Below, in pieces: positions 48,169 to 58,640 of a stretch of 64,000 nt of DNA. Each line of letters opens with the position of its first letter. Position 1 is the first letter of the stretch. The notes beneath the pieces are model-generated. The model was given only the letters and a program-made list of their open reading frames with translations, was not told the DNA's origin and did no database searches. The position numbers were made by a program, and so were the translations under genes. This DNA comes from Micromonospora sp. WMMA1947. GTDB lineage: Bacteria > Actinomycetota > Actinomycetes > Mycobacteriales > Micromonosporaceae. The DNA is taken from positions 5,910,001 through 5,974,000 of the forward strand of contig NZ_CP114909.1 in the NCBI RefSeq assembly GCF_027497355.1. The letters run 5' to 3'.

Positions 48169-49707
48169 TCAGGTCCGGCGGAGAACCGCCAGAAACATGG
48201 CGTCGGTGCCGTGGCGGTGCGGCCACAGCTGCACCGTGGGCCCGTCACCCAGGCCCGGCATGCCCGCCGGCAGCAGCGGCCGCGCGTCGACGAAGTCGAC
48301 GCCGAAACCGCACCGCCGGGCCGCCTCGGTCACCGTCACGTGCGTCTCCACCACGTGCGGCGAGCAGGTCACGTACGCGACCAGGCCACCCGGCCGGGCC
48401 GCCCGCAGCGCGGCGGTGAGCAGTTCGCGCTGCAACCGGGTCAGCGGCGGCAGGTCCGACGGCTGGCGGCGCCACCGCGCCTCCGGGCGGCGGCGCAGCG
48501 CGCCCAGCCCGGTGCACGGCGCGTCCACGAGCACCCGGTCGAAGTGCCCCTCCGGCAGCTTCGGGTCGCTGCCCACGCTGCGCCCGTCGGTGTGCAGCAC
48601 CGTCACCGGCAGCCCACGGGTGGCCTGCTCCACCAGCCGCGCCCGGTGCTCGGCCACCTCGACCGCCGTCAGCCGTGCGCCACGGGTCGCGGCGAGCGCG
48701 CCGAGCAGGCCGGACTTGCCGCCCGGGCCGGCGCACAGGTCCAGCCACCGGCCGTCCGGGCCGTCCAGCGGGGCCGCCGCCAGCGCGTCCGCCACCAGCT
48801 GGGACCCCTCGTCCTGCACGTGCGCGCGGCCGTCGGCCACCGCCGCCAGCTCACCCGGCGCCCCGCCGGGCAGGTAGACCGCGTACGGCGAGAACGCGCC
48901 GGGCGCGCCGCCCACCTCGTCGGCCAGCGCCACCGGGTCGGCCAGGCCCGGCCGGGCGCACAGGTGCACCGGCGGGCGCTCGTTGTCCTCGATGAGCAGC
49001 CGGGTCGTCTCACCCATGTCGCCGCCGAGCGCCTCCGCGAACGACCGCGCGATCCACTGGGGATGGCTGTACGCCAGCGCGAGGTGCCCGATCGGGTCGG
49101 TCTCCTCGGACGGGGCGAGCTTGGCCACCCAGGCGTCGGCGTCCCGGCTGGTGATCTCCCGCAGCACCGCGTTGGCGAACCCGGTGGCGCCCGGTCCCAC
49201 CGACCGGACCAGGTCGACGGTGGACGACACCGCGGCGTGCGCGGGCACCCGGGTGTGCAGGATCTGGTACGCCCCGAGCCGCAGCGCGTCGCGCACCGGC
49301 GGGTCGATGCGCTGCACGTCCCGCCCGGCCGCGTCGGTGACGATCGCGTCGAGCGTGCCGGTGTGCCGCAGCGTGCCGTAGGTCAGCTCGGTGGCGAACG
49401 CGGCGTCCCGGCCGGTCAGCCCGGCCTCGCGCAGCATCGCCGGGAGCACCAGGTTGGCGTACGCGTCGTCGCGGTGCACCGCCGCGATCGCCTCGTACGC
49501 GACCTGCCGGGGCAGGTCGACGGCCGGACGGGCCGGACGCCCGCCCCGCCGGTCCCCGCCGAACCGGTCCCCGCCACGCCGGTCGCCGCGCTCACGGTCA
49601 CCGCCGGACCGGTCGCCGGCACGCCGGTCCGCGGCGGGCCGGTCGGCGCGCTGCCGGGTACCGCGCTCACGGTCGCCGAACCGGTCCGGACGCGACGGCC
49701 CCGTCAC
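48169..49707 (-). CDS. rsmB: 16S rRNA m5C967 methyltransferase (RsmB/Fmu family)
   Basis: A 512-residue enzyme. Residues 1-60 are a low-complexity Arg/Asp/Gly tract (units such as [16 protein letters not shown]) absent from typical RsmB. A NusB-like RNA-binding domain (about 65-200) and a Rossmann methyltransferase (about 240-512) follow, with the SAM motif [17 protein letters not shown], catalytic [18 protein letters not shown] and a second cysteine in [12 protein letters not shown] 49707 overlaps the fmt stop by 4 bases, fixing the start; the frame stays open upstream into fmt. It modifies the ribosomal decoding region. Confidence 0.92.
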   Translation of the reverse strand: MTGPSRPDRFGDRERGTRQRADRPAADRRAGDRSGGDRERGDRRGGDRFGGDRRGGRPARPAVDLPRQVAYEAIAAVHRDDAYANLVLPAMLREAGLTGRDAAFATELTYGTLRHTGTLDAIVTDAAGRDVQRIDPPVRDALRLGAYQILHTRVPAHAAVSSTVDLVRSVGPGATGFANAVLREITSRDADAWVAKLAPSEETDPIGHLALAYSHPQWIARSFAEALGGDMGETTRLLIEDNERPPVHLCARPGLADPVALADEVGGAPGAFSPYAVYLPGGAPGELAAVADGRAHVQDEGSQLVADALAAAPLDGPDGRWLDLCAGPGGKSGLLGALAATRGARLTAVEVAEHRARLVEQATRGLPVTVLHTDGRSVGSDPKLPEGHFDRVLVDAPCTGLGALRRRPEARWRRQPSDLPPLTRLQRELLTAALRAARPGGLVAYVTCSPHVVETHVTVTEAARRCGFGVDFVDARPLLPAGMPGLGDGPTVQLWPHRHGTDAMFLAVLRRT

Positions 49708-50639
49708 GCGAACACCTCGCCGGCGGTGACCCGGGCGCCGCGCGCCCAGTCGCCGGCGGGCATGGCCTTCTTGCCGGCGGCGCGCACCTCGCCGAGGCGC
49801 ACCGGCGTGGTGGCGGTGCCGACGAGCACGCCCGACTTCTCCACGTGCAGCTCCCCCGGCTTCAGCTCCGGGCCGTCGGCCACCGGTGTGACCGGGCCGA
49901 GCTTGACCCGGTCGTCGCGGAACGTGGTCCACGGGCCGGGCGCGGGCGTGCAGGCGCGGATGCGCCGGTCCACCGCGAACGCGGGGTCGCCCCAGCGGAC
50001 CCGGGCGTCCTCCACCGTCAGCTTCGGGGCGAGCGAGACGCCGTCGGCGGGCTGCGGCACGGCGCGGGCGGTGCCGGCGCCGATCGCGTCCAGGACGGCG
50101 ACCAGCAGCCCGGCGCCGGAGTGCGCGAGCCGTTCCAGCAGGTCACCGGAGGTGTCGGCGGGGCGGATCTCGTCGGTGACGGTGCCGTAGACCGGGCCGG
50201 TGTCCAGCCCCGCCTCCAGCTCGAAGACGCTGGCCCCGGTCAGCTCGTCGCCGTGCAGCACGGCGTGCTGCACCGGCGCGGCGCCACGCCAGGCGGGCAG
50301 CAGCGAGAAGTGCAGGTTGATCCAGCCGTGCCGGGGGATCTCCAGCGCCACCGGCGGCACCAGCGCGCCGTAGGCGACCACCGGTACGCAGTCCGGCGCC
50401 AGCTCGCGCAGCCGGTCGAGGAACTCCGGCTCGCGCGGGCGGGCCGGGGTGAGCACCTCGACGCCGTGCGCGTCGGCCCACGCGCCGACCGGCGAGCGGA
50501 CCAGTCCCCGGCCACGACCGGCCGGGGCGTCGGGGCGGGTGACCACGGCGAGCAACTCGTGCCCGGAAGCGGCGATCGCGTCCAGGGCCGGTACGGCGAC
50601 CGCCGGGGTGCCGGCGAAGACCAGGCGCATCCGGGTCAC
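49704..50639 (-). CDS. fmt: Methionyl-tRNA formyltransferase
   Basis: A 311-residue enzyme that formylates initiator Met-tRNA. The N-terminal formyltransferase domain has [19 protein letters not shown], then the catalytic block around [20 protein letters not shown] and [16 protein letters not shown] (Asn, His and Asp). The C-terminal OB fold (about 210-311) binds tRNA. GTG 50639 overlaps the def stop (GTGA); ATG 50630 is the alternative. Pairing with def is the standard formylation-deformylation couple. Confidence 0.96.
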   Translation of the reverse strand: MTRMRLVFAGTPAVAVPALDAIAASGHELLAVVTRPDAPAGRGRGLVRSPVGAWADAHGVEVLTPARPREPEFLDRLRELAPDCVPVVAYGALVPPVALEIPRHGWINLHFSLLPAWRGAAPVQHAVLHGDELTGASVFELEAGLDTGPVYGTVTDEIRPADTSGDLLERLAHSGAGLLVAVLDAIGAGTARAVPQPADGVSLAPKLTVEDARVRWGDPAFAVDRRIRACTPAPGPWTTFRDDRVKLGPVTPVADGPELKPGELHVEKSGVLVGTATTPVRLGEVRAAGKKAMPAGDWARGARVTAGEVFA

Positions 50640-51196
50640 CGCCCCAGGCCGAACGGGTTGCCGGCGGCGTGCGGGCTCAGCTTGACGGTGGGCGGCGCGG
50701 CCTGGTCATACCACTCGGCCTGGCGGATCGCCTTCATGGCCTCCTTGCGGCCGGCCGGGTCGAGCCGGTCGACGAAGAGGACCCCGTCGAGGTGGTCGGT
50801 CTCGTGCTGCACGCAGCGGGCCATCAGGCCGGTGCCGACGATCTGCAGCGGGTCGCCGTAGCCGTTGAAGCCCTTGGCGATCACGTTCTGCCGGCGCTTG
50901 GTGTCGAAGTAGAGCCCGGGGATGGACAGGCAGCCCTCCGGGCCGTCCTGCTCCTCCTCGTCAGGGAACTCCAGCACCGGGTTGACCAGGTGGCCGAGGA
51001 CGTCGTCGACGTCGAAGGTGAACACCCGCAGGCCCACCCCGAGCTGCGGCGCGGCCAGGCCGGCGCCGCTCTGCTCGCGCATCGTGTCGGTCAGGTCGGC
51101 GATCAGCTTGCGCAGCTCGACGTCGAAGTCGACGACCGGGTCGGCCGGCGTGCGCAGCACCGGATCGCCGAACAGACGGATGGGCTGGACGGTCAC
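50636..51196 (-). CDS. def: Peptide deformylase
   Basis: A 186-residue metalloenzyme that removes the formyl group from nascent chains. The three family motifs are present: [18 protein letters not shown] (metal Cys) and [12 protein letters not shown] (HExxH-type metal ligands and catalytic Glu). A 25-residue C-terminal extension ends [11 protein letters not shown]. First gene of def-fmt-rsmB. Confidence 0.97.
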   Translation of the reverse strand: MTVQPIRLFGDPVLRTPADPVVDFDVELRKLIADLTDTMREQSGAGLAAPQLGVGLRVFTFDVDDVLGHLVNPVLEFPDEEEQDGPEGCLSIPGLYFDTKRRQNVIAKGFNGYGDPLQIVGTGLMARCVQHETDHLDGVLFVDRLDPAGRKEAMKAIRQAEWYDQAAPPTVKLSPHAAGNPFGLGR

Positions 51197-51238
51197 TCGG
51201 CGTGGCTCCTTGTCTGGGTCGAACGATGCGCGTCCAGT

Positions 51239-52537
51239 CTACGGAGTCGGCCCGGCCGCCCCGGGTCGCGTACCGGGAACGGTGACCGGGGCCGCCTCCC
51301 GCCCCACCCGCACCGGCAGCGTGGCGTGACCACGCAGGGTGAGCCGCACCCGCCGCTCGGGCCGGCCCGCGAGGGCCATCTCCGGCAGCCGGCGCAGCAG
51401 CAGCGGGAACGCCACCTGCGCCTCCAGCCGGGCCAGCGCCGCGCCGAGGCAGTAGTGCGGCCCGGCACCGAAGGACAGCGGCGCGATCTGCGCCCGCCAC
51501 GGGTCGAAGCGGGCCGGATCCGGGTAGCGGCGCGGATCGCGGTTGGCCGCGCCAAGCAGCACGATGACCCAGCTCGCCGGCGGCAGGTCGACCTCGCCGT
51601 ACCGGGCGGGCGCCGTGCTCATCCGCGAGGTGAGCTGCACCGGCGAGTCGTAGCGCAGCAGCTCGTCGACGTAGGCGGGGGCGAGGTCGGGCCGCTCGCG
51701 CAGCGCCGCCGCGGCGCCCGGATGCGCCAGCAGCGCCACCAGGCCGTTGCCGAGCAGATTCGTGGTGGTCTCGAAGCCGGCCACCAGCAGCACGATCAGG
51801 TTCGCCAGCAGCTCGTCGCCGGAGAGCCGGTCGCCGCCGTCGTGGGCCTGGACCAGCGCGGTGGTGAGGTCGTCGGCCGGCGCCCGGCGGCGGGCCGCCA
51901 CCAGCTCGGTGAAGTAGGCGCGCAGCTCCGCCGCTCCCCGGTCGGCCACGGCGAGCTCGTCGGCGGTGATCTCCGGTTCGAGCGCGCCGGTCAGGTCGGC
52001 GGCCCAGCGCCGGAACAGCGGCCGGTCCGCCGACGGGACGCCGAGCAGCGCGCAGATCACCCCGACCGGAAGCGGGTACGCGAACGCGCCCATGAAGTCG
52101 ACCGGCTCGTCGGCGGTGAGCATCGCGTCGACCAGCTCGTCGGCCTGCGCCCGCACCACGTCGCGCATGGCGGCGATCCGGCGCGGGGTGAACGCGCCCG
52201 CGGCCAGCCGTCGCATCCGGCTGTGGTCGGGCGGGTTGGTGCGCAGCATCGACCGGGAGATCGACAGCATCGCCGGGCTGTCCCGCCAGCCGGGCAGGAA
52301 CTGGTCGCGCAGCGCGTCGTCCATCACCCCGAACTGGGCGTCGCGCAGGATCGCGTCGGCCTCCGCGTACCCGGTGACCACGTAGAAGACCGGCCCGGCC
52401 TGGACCACCGGGCCGTGCGCGCGCAGCCGCTCGTACGTCGGGTAGGGGTCGAGGCGCCCCTCGGGGGACATCAGCAGCGCGAGCGCGTCGGTGGGATCCA
52501 CGATTCCGCCTCCCCAGGCATCGGAGGCCTTCATCAT
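51239..52537 (-). CDS. Cytochrome P450
   Basis: A 432-residue bacterial class I P450. The heme-binding loop is LSFGAGPHYCLGAALARLE with the thiolate Cys, the I-helix oxygen motif is LLVAGFETTTN, and the K-helix ExxR is in DELLRYDSPVQ. It is probably soluble and needs a separate ferredoxin; none is encoded here. It stands between def and the kinase/ParB gene without biosynthetic genes, so the substrate is unknown. ATG 52537 has GGCGGGAG upstream; a second ATG follows directly. Confidence 0.95.
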   Translation of the reverse strand: MMKASDAWGGGIVDPTDALALLMSPEGRLDPYPTYERLRAHGPVVQAGPVFYVVTGYAEADAILRDAQFGVMDDALRDQFLPGWRDSPAMLSISRSMLRTNPPDHSRMRRLAAGAFTPRRIAAMRDVVRAQADELVDAMLTADEPVDFMGAFAYPLPVGVICALLGVPSADRPLFRRWAADLTGALEPEITADELAVADRGAAELRAYFTELVAARRRAPADDLTTALVQAHDGGDRLSGDELLANLIVLLVAGFETTTNLLGNGLVALLAHPGAAAALRERPDLAPAYVDELLRYDSPVQLTSRMSTAPARYGEVDLPPASWVIVLLGAANRDPRRYPDPARFDPWRAQIAPLSFGAGPHYCLGAALARLEAQVAFPLLLRRLPEMALAGRPERRVRLTLRGHATLPVRVGREAAPVTVPGTRPGAAGPTP

Positions 52538-52595
52538 GCTCCCGCCCGCCGGATCGGGTGAACCCGTGACGGCGAGGTGGCGGTGTCCCCCGCGG

Positions 52596-53576
52596 TCAGG
52601 CGCCGGCGCCCGGCTCCCCGGCGAGCACCGGGCCGCTGCCGAGCAGCGCGTGCTCCGGCAGCGGCAGCGTGATGCCGTGCGCGTCCTCCCAGTCGTGGAT
52701 CAGGCCCGGCCGGGCCTGCGCGGTGAAGAACTCGACGGCGCTGATCCCGCCGACCACCGGCTCCTCCACCTCGGCGACCAGCCGGGCCGCGACCATCGGC
52801 AGGCCGGCGCGCACGGCGGCGCTGAGCCGCCGGTGCCCGTCGACGACGAAGAAGTACTCGCCGGTGTAGCCGATGCTCAGCGGCTCCGGCTCCCCGTCGC
52901 CGCCGGCCGCCTCGGCCGCGACGTCGGAGTCCCAGAGACCGCGCAGCGTCGACACGTCCTCGGTGGGGTACACCCGGGCCGGGTCGAGCAGCAGCAGCGG
53001 CTGGCCGGCGCGCAGCACGTCGGCGCCGAGACGGCCCTCGTAGACGTCGATGACGTGCGCGATGACCTGCTCCGGGTTGGCCCGGGTGGTGTCGCAGACC
53101 AGGTCGTAGTTGCGCAGGCGGGCCTTGTCGACGCCGTACCGCACGATGAACCGGCCGCGCTCGCTCTCGCTGCGCTCGCGCAGCTTGGCCCGCGCCTCCT
53201 CCAGCGAGGTGTAGCTCTCGGCCGGGCCGGACGGGCGGGCCAGCACGCGCCGGGCCGCCTCGGTCGGCTCGGTGATCATGTGCACCTTGAGCGCGTCGGT
53301 GAAGAAGTGCCACGCCAGGCGGGAGTCCATGACCAGGGACTCGCCGGAGGCGGCGATGTCGCGCTGGAGCTGGTCGACGTAGCCGTCGACGGCCTGGTCC
53401 AGCTCGGCGTGCAGGTTGAGCTGGAGGGCGGTCATCTGCCGCTCCTGGGCCATCTGGCGGTAGAGGTCGCCGACGCTGACCCGGCGCAGCCCCAGCCGCT
53501 TGGCGATCTCGACCGAGACGGTGCTCTTGCCACTGCCGAGGTCACCGTTGAAGACGATCGACTGACGAACGGTCAC
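52596..53576 (-). CDS. P-loop NMP-kinase-like domain fused to a ParB-like domain
   Basis: A 326-residue protein with an unusual architecture. Residues 1-200 look like a cytidylate/shikimate-kinase-type P-loop enzyme: IVFNGDLGSGKSTVSVEIAK is an intact Walker A (Lys17), followed by RRVSVGDLYRQMAQERQM and an arginine-rich lid-like helix (EEARAKLRERSESERGRF). Residues about 241-275 carry FFVVDGHRRLSAAVRAGLP, the GxxRxxA motif of ParB/Srx-type domains, which in ParB binds CTP; the second ParB CTP motif is not evident. GTG 53576 has AGGGGTGG upstream. Substrate and role are unknown. It might sense or use CMP/CTP, but this is inference. Confidence 0.7.
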   Translation of the reverse strand: MTVRQSIVFNGDLGSGKSTVSVEIAKRLGLRRVSVGDLYRQMAQERQMTALQLNLHAELDQAVDGYVDQLQRDIAASGESLVMDSRLAWHFFTDALKVHMITEPTEAARRVLARPSGPAESYTSLEEARAKLRERSESERGRFIVRYGVDKARLRNYDLVCDTTRANPEQVIAHVIDVYEGRLGADVLRAGQPLLLLDPARVYPTEDVSTLRGLWDSDVAAEAAGGDGEPEPLSIGYTGEYFFVVDGHRRLSAAVRAGLPMVAARLVAEVEEPVVGGISAVEFFTAQARPGLIHDWEDAHGITLPLPEHALLGSGPVLAGEPGAGA

Positions 53577-53802
53577 GACTGGTCCACCCCTGCTCACCGG
53601 CTGACTGACGACATCGAGTGTCGGCCCGACGTGCTCTGGCACCCGCCGCGCCGCGTCCCGCGCGGGGAAAGCGCGCGGCTGGGCATGACGGGCGATGCTA
53701 TCACCGTGCGCTACCCGATTGCCGGACCAGGTGTGCGGCAAACCCCAGCTCACGACCGTCCGCGAGGGCCCGCGTGCGCAGTGTCACGCCGATCGGGTCC
53801 GG

Positions 53803-55863
53803 TCAGAACAGGGTGAGCGGATCGACCTGCAGCCGCACCGGATCGGCCGCCTTGCGGGCGCTGCGCTGCCCGGCGGCGGAGTGCAGCGCCTCGGCCATCG
53901 CGGCGGCCCGGGACCGGGGCACGCGGACCAGCATCCGCTCCCGGCCCTCGTCCGCCGGCACCGGGCCGAGCACCTCGGCGTCATCGGGCAGCCGGGCGCC
54001 GGCGAGCAGGTCGGCCACCGCCTCGGCCGCGCCGGTGACGCTCGCCATCCGTACCGCGGGCGGGAAACCCAGCTCCCGCCGCTCGGCCAGCTCCCGGGCG
54101 GCGAACCAGGCGGAGTCCCAGCGCAGCAGCGCCTGCACCGGCGCGAGCGCGCCGTCGGCGACCACCACCACCCGGCCACCGGCCGGGCCGGGCCGGGCCA
54201 GCGCGGCGGCGGCCATCCAGCGCCGCAGCGCCTCCTCGCCGGCCCGCAGGTCGGCCCGGGTCAGCAGCGCCCACGAGTCGAGCAGCAGCACCGCGCCGTA
54301 GCCGCCGTCGGCGACCGGCTCGGCGCCCGGCGTGGCGATCACCAGTCCGGCACCGCCCGGCACCGTCGCCAGCACCTCCTCCCGCCCGGAGGTGCGCACC
54401 GGCACGCCGGGGAACGCCCGGCCCAGCTCCTCGGCGGTCCGCCGGGCGCCGGTCACCGAGGCGCGCAGCCGCCGCCCACCGCACTCCGGGCAGGCGTACG
54501 CGGCGGCCACCCGGCCGCACCAGCGGCAGGCGGGCGTGCCCTGCGCCGAGGGCAGCGCGAGCGGTCCGGCGCAGTGCGGGCAGCGGGCCGGGGCGCGGCA
54601 GTCCGCGCAGGCCACCGACGGCACGTAGCCCCGGCGCGGCACCTGCACCAGCACCGGCAGGTCCGCGCGCAGCGCGTCCCGGGCGGTGGTCCAGGCCAGG
54701 CTCGGCAGCCGCGCCGAGGCCGCGCCGGGATCGCGGGCCAGTTGCGGGTCGTCGCCGGTGGGCGCCATGGCCGGGGTACGCGCGCGCACCACCGCCCGGT
54801 CGGCCACCACCTCGCGCGCCCAGCCGGTCTCCACGAGCAACTGCGCCTCGGCGGTACGGGCGTACCCGCCGACCAGTGCGGCGACGTCGCCGAGCTGCGC
54901 CCGGGTGAGCAGCACGTCCCGGGCGTGCGGGTACGGCGCGCGAGGCTCGGCGTGCAGGTCGTCGCCGTCGTCCCAGATCGCCACCAGGCCGAGGCGGGCC
55001 ACCGGGGCGAACATCGCCGCCCGGGTGCCGATCACCACGTCGGCGTCCCCCGTCCGGGCGGCGAGGAAGGCCCGGTAGCGGCGGGACGGGCCGTCGGCGG
55101 CGGTCAGCCGGACGTGCCGGCCCGCGCCGAGCACGGCGGTCACTGCCGCGTCGAGGCGGTCCAGGTCACGGGTGTCGGCCACCACGACCACGGCGCCCCG
55201 GCCGCCGGCCACGGTGGCGGCGACCGCGTCGGCGTACCGGTCGGCCCAGTCCTCCCCCGGCAGCGCGGACCAGACCGCGCGGGCGGGCCTGCCGTCGGTG
55301 AGCGCGCGCAGCAGCGCCGGCCCGGCCGGGTAGTCCCGCCAGCCGCGCGGGTCCACCTCCGCCGGGCCGCCCGGCCGGGCGTCGGCGGCCTCGGCCGGCA
55401 GGCCGTGGGGCGCGGTGCCGTCGGCGGTGGCGATGCTGCCGTCGGGCGTGGCCGAGGCGGTGGGTGGCGCGTCCGCGGCGGTGGCGGCCTTCTCGGCGCG
55501 GGCGTGCCGGGGCGGCACGGCCAGGCGGAGCACGTCGGCGAGGCTGCCGGCGTACCGGTCGGCGACCGCGCGGGCCAGCCGGGCCACCTCCGGGGAGAGC
55601 ACCGGCACCGGGGAGACGACCTTCTCCAGGTACGCCAGCTTCGGGTGCTCGGACGACTCGGCGCGCTCCAGCAGCCAGCCGTCGACGAGTTGCCCGGCGA
55701 ACCGCACCTTCACCCGTACCCCGGGCCGGGCGTCGGCGTCGAGCGCCTCCGGCACCAGGTAGTCGAACGGGCGGTCGAGGTGCGGCAGCGGCACGTCCAC
55801 GCAGACGCGCGCGACCGGCGACCCCGGTGCGGGTCGCCGGTCGCGGCGCGTGGTGGCGGTCAG
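53803..55863 (-). CDS. priA: PriA-like primosomal protein, helicase motifs lost
   Basis: A protein of about 686 residues matching PriA overall: N-terminal DNA-binding domain with [18 protein letters not shown], the zinc-binding cysteines [15 protein letters not shown] and CRWCGR...CPECGG, and the C-terminal [16 protein letters not shown]. No Walker A lysine motif is present where GxTGSGKT is expected, and the DExH box reads WDDGDD, so it is probably not an ATPase. This loss is known for actinobacterial PriA. The start is uncertain: CTG 55863 overlaps the metK stop and includes the whole conserved N-terminus; GTG 55800 would cut it. Confidence 0.85.
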   Translation of the reverse strand: MTATTRRDRRPAPGSPVARVCVDVPLPHLDRPFDYLVPEALDADARPGVRVKVRFAGQLVDGWLLERAESSEHPKLAYLEKVVSPVPVLSPEVARLARAVADRYAGSLADVLRLAVPPRHARAEKAATAADAPPTASATPDGSIATADGTAPHGLPAEAADARPGGPAEVDPRGWRDYPAGPALLRALTDGRPARAVWSALPGEDWADRYADAVAATVAGGRGAVVVVADTRDLDRLDAAVTAVLGAGRHVRLTAADGPSRRYRAFLAARTGDADVVIGTRAAMFAPVARLGLVAIWDDGDDLHAEPRAPYPHARDVLLTRAQLGDVAALVGGYARTAEAQLLVETGWAREVVADRAVVRARTPAMAPTGDDPQLARDPGAASARLPSLAWTTARDALRADLPVLVQVPRRGYVPSVACADCRAPARCPHCAGPLALPSAQGTPACRWCGRVAAAYACPECGGRRLRASVTGARRTAEELGRAFPGVPVRTSGREEVLATVPGGAGLVIATPGAEPVADGGYGAVLLLDSWALLTRADLRAGEEALRRWMAAAALARPGPAGGRVVVVADGALAPVQALLRWDSAWFAARELAERRELGFPPAVRMASVTGAAEAVADLLAGARLPDDAEVLGPVPADEGRERMLVRVPRSRAAAMAEALHSAAGQRSARKAADPVRLQVDPLTLF

Positions 55864-57050
55864 GCTCCCGCGGCCGACTTGAGGTCGGCGGCCCGGTCGG
55901 TGCCCTCCCAGGTCAGCTCCGGCAGCTCCCGGCCGAAGTGGCCGTACGCGGCGGTCTGCTGGTAGATCGGGCGGAGCAGGTTCAGGTCCCGGATGATGGC
56001 GGCCGGGCGCAGGTCGAACACCTCGGCCACGGCCTTCTCGATCGAGGCGACCGGCACGGTCTCGGTGCCGAACGTCTCGATGAACAGGCTCACCGGATGT
56101 GCCTTGCCGATCGCGTACGCCACCTGCGCCTCGCACCGCTCGGCCAGACCGGCGGCTACGACGTTCTTCGCCACCCACCGCATCGCGTACGCCGCCGACC
56201 GGTCGACCTTCGACGGGTCCTTGCCGGAGAACGCGCCGCCACCGTGCCGGGCGTACCCGCCGTAGGTGTCCACGATGATCTTCCGGCCGGTCAGACCGGC
56301 GTCACCCATCGGCCCACCGATCTCGAACCGGCCCGTCGGGTTCACCAGCAGCCGGTAGCCCTCGGTCTGAAGGCCGAGGCCCTCCAGCTCCGGCGCGATC
56401 ACGTGGTCCCTGATGTCCGGGGTGAGCAGCGACTCCAGCGAGATGTCCGCCGCGTGCTGGCTGGACACGACCACGGTGTCGAGCCGGACCGGCCGCAGCC
56501 CGTCGTACTCGATGGTCACCTGCGTCTTGCCGTCCGGCCGCAGGTACGGGATCGTGCCGTCCTTGCGCACCGCGGCGAGCCGGCGCGAGAGCCGGTGCGC
56601 CAGCGCGATCGGCAGCGGCATCAGCTCGGGCGTCTCGGAGCAGGCGAAGCCGAACATCATGCCCTGATCGCCCGCGCCCTGGGCGTCCAGCGCGCTCTCC
56701 GACCCGCCGGTACGCAGCTCGAAGGCGTTGTCGACGCCCTGGGCGATGTCCGGCGACTGGGCACCGATGGACACGCTGACGCCGCAGGACGCGCCGTCGA
56801 AGCCCTTCTTCGACGAGTCGTACCCGATCCCGAGGATGGTCTCCCGGACGATCGTCGGAATGTCGGCGTACGCCTTGGTGGTCACCTCGCCGGCCACGTG
56901 CACCTGGCCAGTGGTGATCAACGTCTCCACCGCGACCCGGCTGTGCGGGTCCTGGGCGAGCAGCGCGTCGAGAATGCCGTCACTGATCTGGTCGGCGATC
57001 TTGTCCGGGTGGCCCTCCGTGACCGATTCGGACGTGAAGAGACGTGTCAC
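55860..57050 (-). CDS. metK: S-adenosylmethionine synthetase
   Basis: A 396-residue enzyme making SAM from methionine and ATP. Signatures are [19 protein letters not shown] (N-terminal metal/ATP residues), the [15 protein letters not shown] hexapeptide region GAGDQG, and the P-loop-like [20 protein letters not shown] 57050 is chosen because AGGAG lies 5 bases upstream. A TAAACT -10 at 57095-57100 gives a short leader of about 38 nt, too short for a SAM riboswitch. Confidence 0.98.
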   Translation of the reverse strand: MTRLFTSESVTEGHPDKIADQISDGILDALLAQDPHSRVAVETLITTGQVHVAGEVTTKAYADIPTIVRETILGIGYDSSKKGFDGASCGVSVSIGAQSPDIAQGVDNAFELRTGGSESALDAQGAGDQGMMFGFACSETPELMPLPIALAHRLSRRLAAVRKDGTIPYLRPDGKTQVTIEYDGLRPVRLDTVVVSSQHAADISLESLLTPDIRDHVIAPELEGLGLQTEGYRLLVNPTGRFEIGGPMGDAGLTGRKIIVDTYGGYARHGGGAFSGKDPSKVDRSAAYAMRWVAKNVVAAGLAERCEAQVAYAIGKAHPVSLFIETFGTETVPVASIEKAVAEVFDLRPAAIIRDLNLLRPIYQQTAAYGHFGRELPELTWEGTDRAADLKSAAGA

Positions 57051-57094
57051 GGCACTCCTAAGCATGTGAAGACTTTTAAAGGTCGCTCGGCGGC

Positions 57095-57100
57095 AGTTTA
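57095..57100 (-). promoter_or_regulatory. -10 element of metK
   Basis: The minus strand reads GACTAAACTGCC with TAAACT 44 bases before GTG 57050. It lies in the 97-base gap after coaBC and suggests metK-priA have their own promoter. Confidence 0.5.
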
Positions 57101-57147
57101 GTCACCGTCGTTCCGCCGTGACCCGATGAACGCGGGTCGACCAACCG

Positions 57148-58356
57148 TCAGGAACGTGACGGCAACCGCGGACAGACGAGGTCCCAGACGGCGTCGGCCA
57201 GGGCCTCCTTGGGCTGCTCGGACAGCCGGTGCACGGCGCCGTCGGTTCCGATCACGGTGGCCGCGTTGATGTCGGCGCCGAAGACCTTGTCCACGCCGAC
57301 CTCGTTGATCACGATCATGTCGGCCCCCTTGCGGGCCAGTTTGGCCCGGCCGTTGGCCTCCGCGTCGTCGGTCTCGGCGGCGAAGATCACCAGCACCTGG
57401 CCGGGACGGCGGACGCGCCCCAGCTCGGCGGCGATGTCCGGGTTGGTGACCAGCTCGATGACCGGCGCGACGCCGTCGTCGGACTTCTTGATCTTCGTGG
57501 TGGCGTAGCCGGCCGGCCGGAAGTCCGCGGGCGCGGCGGCCATGACCACGGCGTCCGCGTCGGCGGCCGCCGTGAGCGTGGCGGCGCGCAGCTCCTCGGT
57601 GGTGCCCACCCGGACCAGATCCACCCCGGCCGGGTCGGGCAGCGCCACGTTCGCCGCGACGAGCGTGACCCGGGCGCCCCGGGCGACGGCGGCGCGGGCG
57701 AACGCGTACCCCTGCTTGCCGGACGACCTGTTGCCCAGGAACCGGACCGGGTCCAGCGGCTCCCGGGTGCCCCCGGCGGTGACCACCACGTGCCGGCCCG
57801 CCAGGTCGGCCTCGGCCTCGGCACCGCGGGCCAGCGCCCGGCGGGCCACCGCGAAGATCTCCGCCGGGTCGGGCAGCCGGCCCTTGCCGGTGTCCCGCCC
57901 GGTGAGCCGGCCCACTGCGGGCTCGATCACGCGGACGCCCCGCGAGCGCAGCGTGGCCACGTTCGCGACGGTGGCCGGGTGCTCCCACATCTCGGTGTGC
58001 ATGGCGGGCGCCAGCAGCACCGGGCAGCGGGCGGTCAGCAGCGTGTTGGTGAGCAGGTCGTCGGCGAGGCCGTGGGCGGCCTTGGCGAGCAGGTCGGCGG
58101 TGGCCGGTGCGACGACGACCAGGTCGGCGTGCTGCCCGAGCCGCACGTGCGGCACCTCGTGCACGTCGGACCAGACGTCGTCGGCGACCGGCTGACCGGA
58201 CAGGGCCGCCCAGGTCGGCGCCCCGACGAAGCGGAGCGCCGAGGCGGTCGGCACCACCCGGACCCGGTGACCCGACTCGGTGAAGAGCCGGAGCAGCTCA
58301 CACGCCTTGTAGGCGGCGATGCCGCCGCCGACCCCGAGGACGATCTCGGCGGGCAT
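57148..58356 (-). CDS. coaBC: Phosphopantothenoylcysteine decarboxylase/synthetase
   Basis: A 402-residue bifunctional CoA-pathway enzyme (Dfp). The N-terminal flavoprotein decarboxylase (about 1-185) has LGVGGGIAAYKACELLR, the active-site histidine in HEVPHVRLGQHAD and the PAMHTEMW substrate motif. The C-terminal CTP-dependent synthetase (about 190-402) has VVTAGGTREPLDPVRFLGN, NRSSGKQGYAFA and the KIKK motif. It lies 14 bases after rpoZ. Confidence 0.97.
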   Translation of the reverse strand: MPAEIVLGVGGGIAAYKACELLRLFTESGHRVRVVPTASALRFVGAPTWAALSGQPVADDVWSDVHEVPHVRLGQHADLVVVAPATADLLAKAAHGLADDLLTNTLLTARCPVLLAPAMHTEMWEHPATVANVATLRSRGVRVIEPAVGRLTGRDTGKGRLPDPAEIFAVARRALARGAEAEADLAGRHVVVTAGGTREPLDPVRFLGNRSSGKQGYAFARAAVARGARVTLVAANVALPDPAGVDLVRVGTTEELRAATLTAAADADAVVMAAAPADFRPAGYATTKIKKSDDGVAPVIELVTNPDIAAELGRVRRPGQVLVIFAAETDDAEANGRAKLARKGADMIVINEVGVDKVFGADINAATVIGTDGAVHRLSEQPKEALADAVWDLVCPRLPSRS

Positions 58357-58370
58357 CGGCGCGGGCGCGG

Positions 58371-58637
58371 TTACGGCTGGTCGGTCGGCTCGGCGGTGAG
58401 CAGGCCCGCGTTGATCTCGCGCATGGCGATGGAGAGCGGCTTCTCCTGCGGGGTGGTCTCCACCAGCGGGCCGACGTACTCCAGGAGGCCCTCACCGAGC
58501 TGGCTGTAGTAGGCGTTCACCTGACGGGCGCGCTTGGCGGCGAAGATGACCAGCGCGTACTTCGAGGTGGTCTTCTCGAGCAGCTCGTCGATCGGCGGGT
58601 TGGTGATGCCCTCGGGGTTGGTGGCGATGGATCCCAC
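58371..58637 (-). CDS. rpoZ: RNA polymerase omega subunit
   Basis: An 88-residue omega chain that stabilises the beta' subunit. It has the conserved [20 protein letters not shown] and [20 protein letters not shown] segments, and the actinobacterial C-terminal [14 protein letters not shown]. The GTG start at 58637 is preceded by AGAGG and lies 3 bases after gmk. Confidence 0.98.
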   Translation of the reverse strand: MGSIATNPEGITNPPIDELLEKTTSKYALVIFAAKRARQVNAYYSQLGEGLLEYVGPLVETTPQEKPLSIAMREINAGLLTAEPTDQP

Positions 58638-58640
58638 GAA

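Noticed and set aside
46420..50190. 1256-codon open frame on the plus strand across the M28 peptidase and rsmB
   Set aside because: Antisense shadow of well-supported genes; composition is repetitive Arg/Gly/Ala with no domain pattern.
57051..57147. Possible SAM riboswitch before metK
   Set aside because: The putative leader is only about 38 nt and shows no SAM-I, SAM-II or SAM-IV core.
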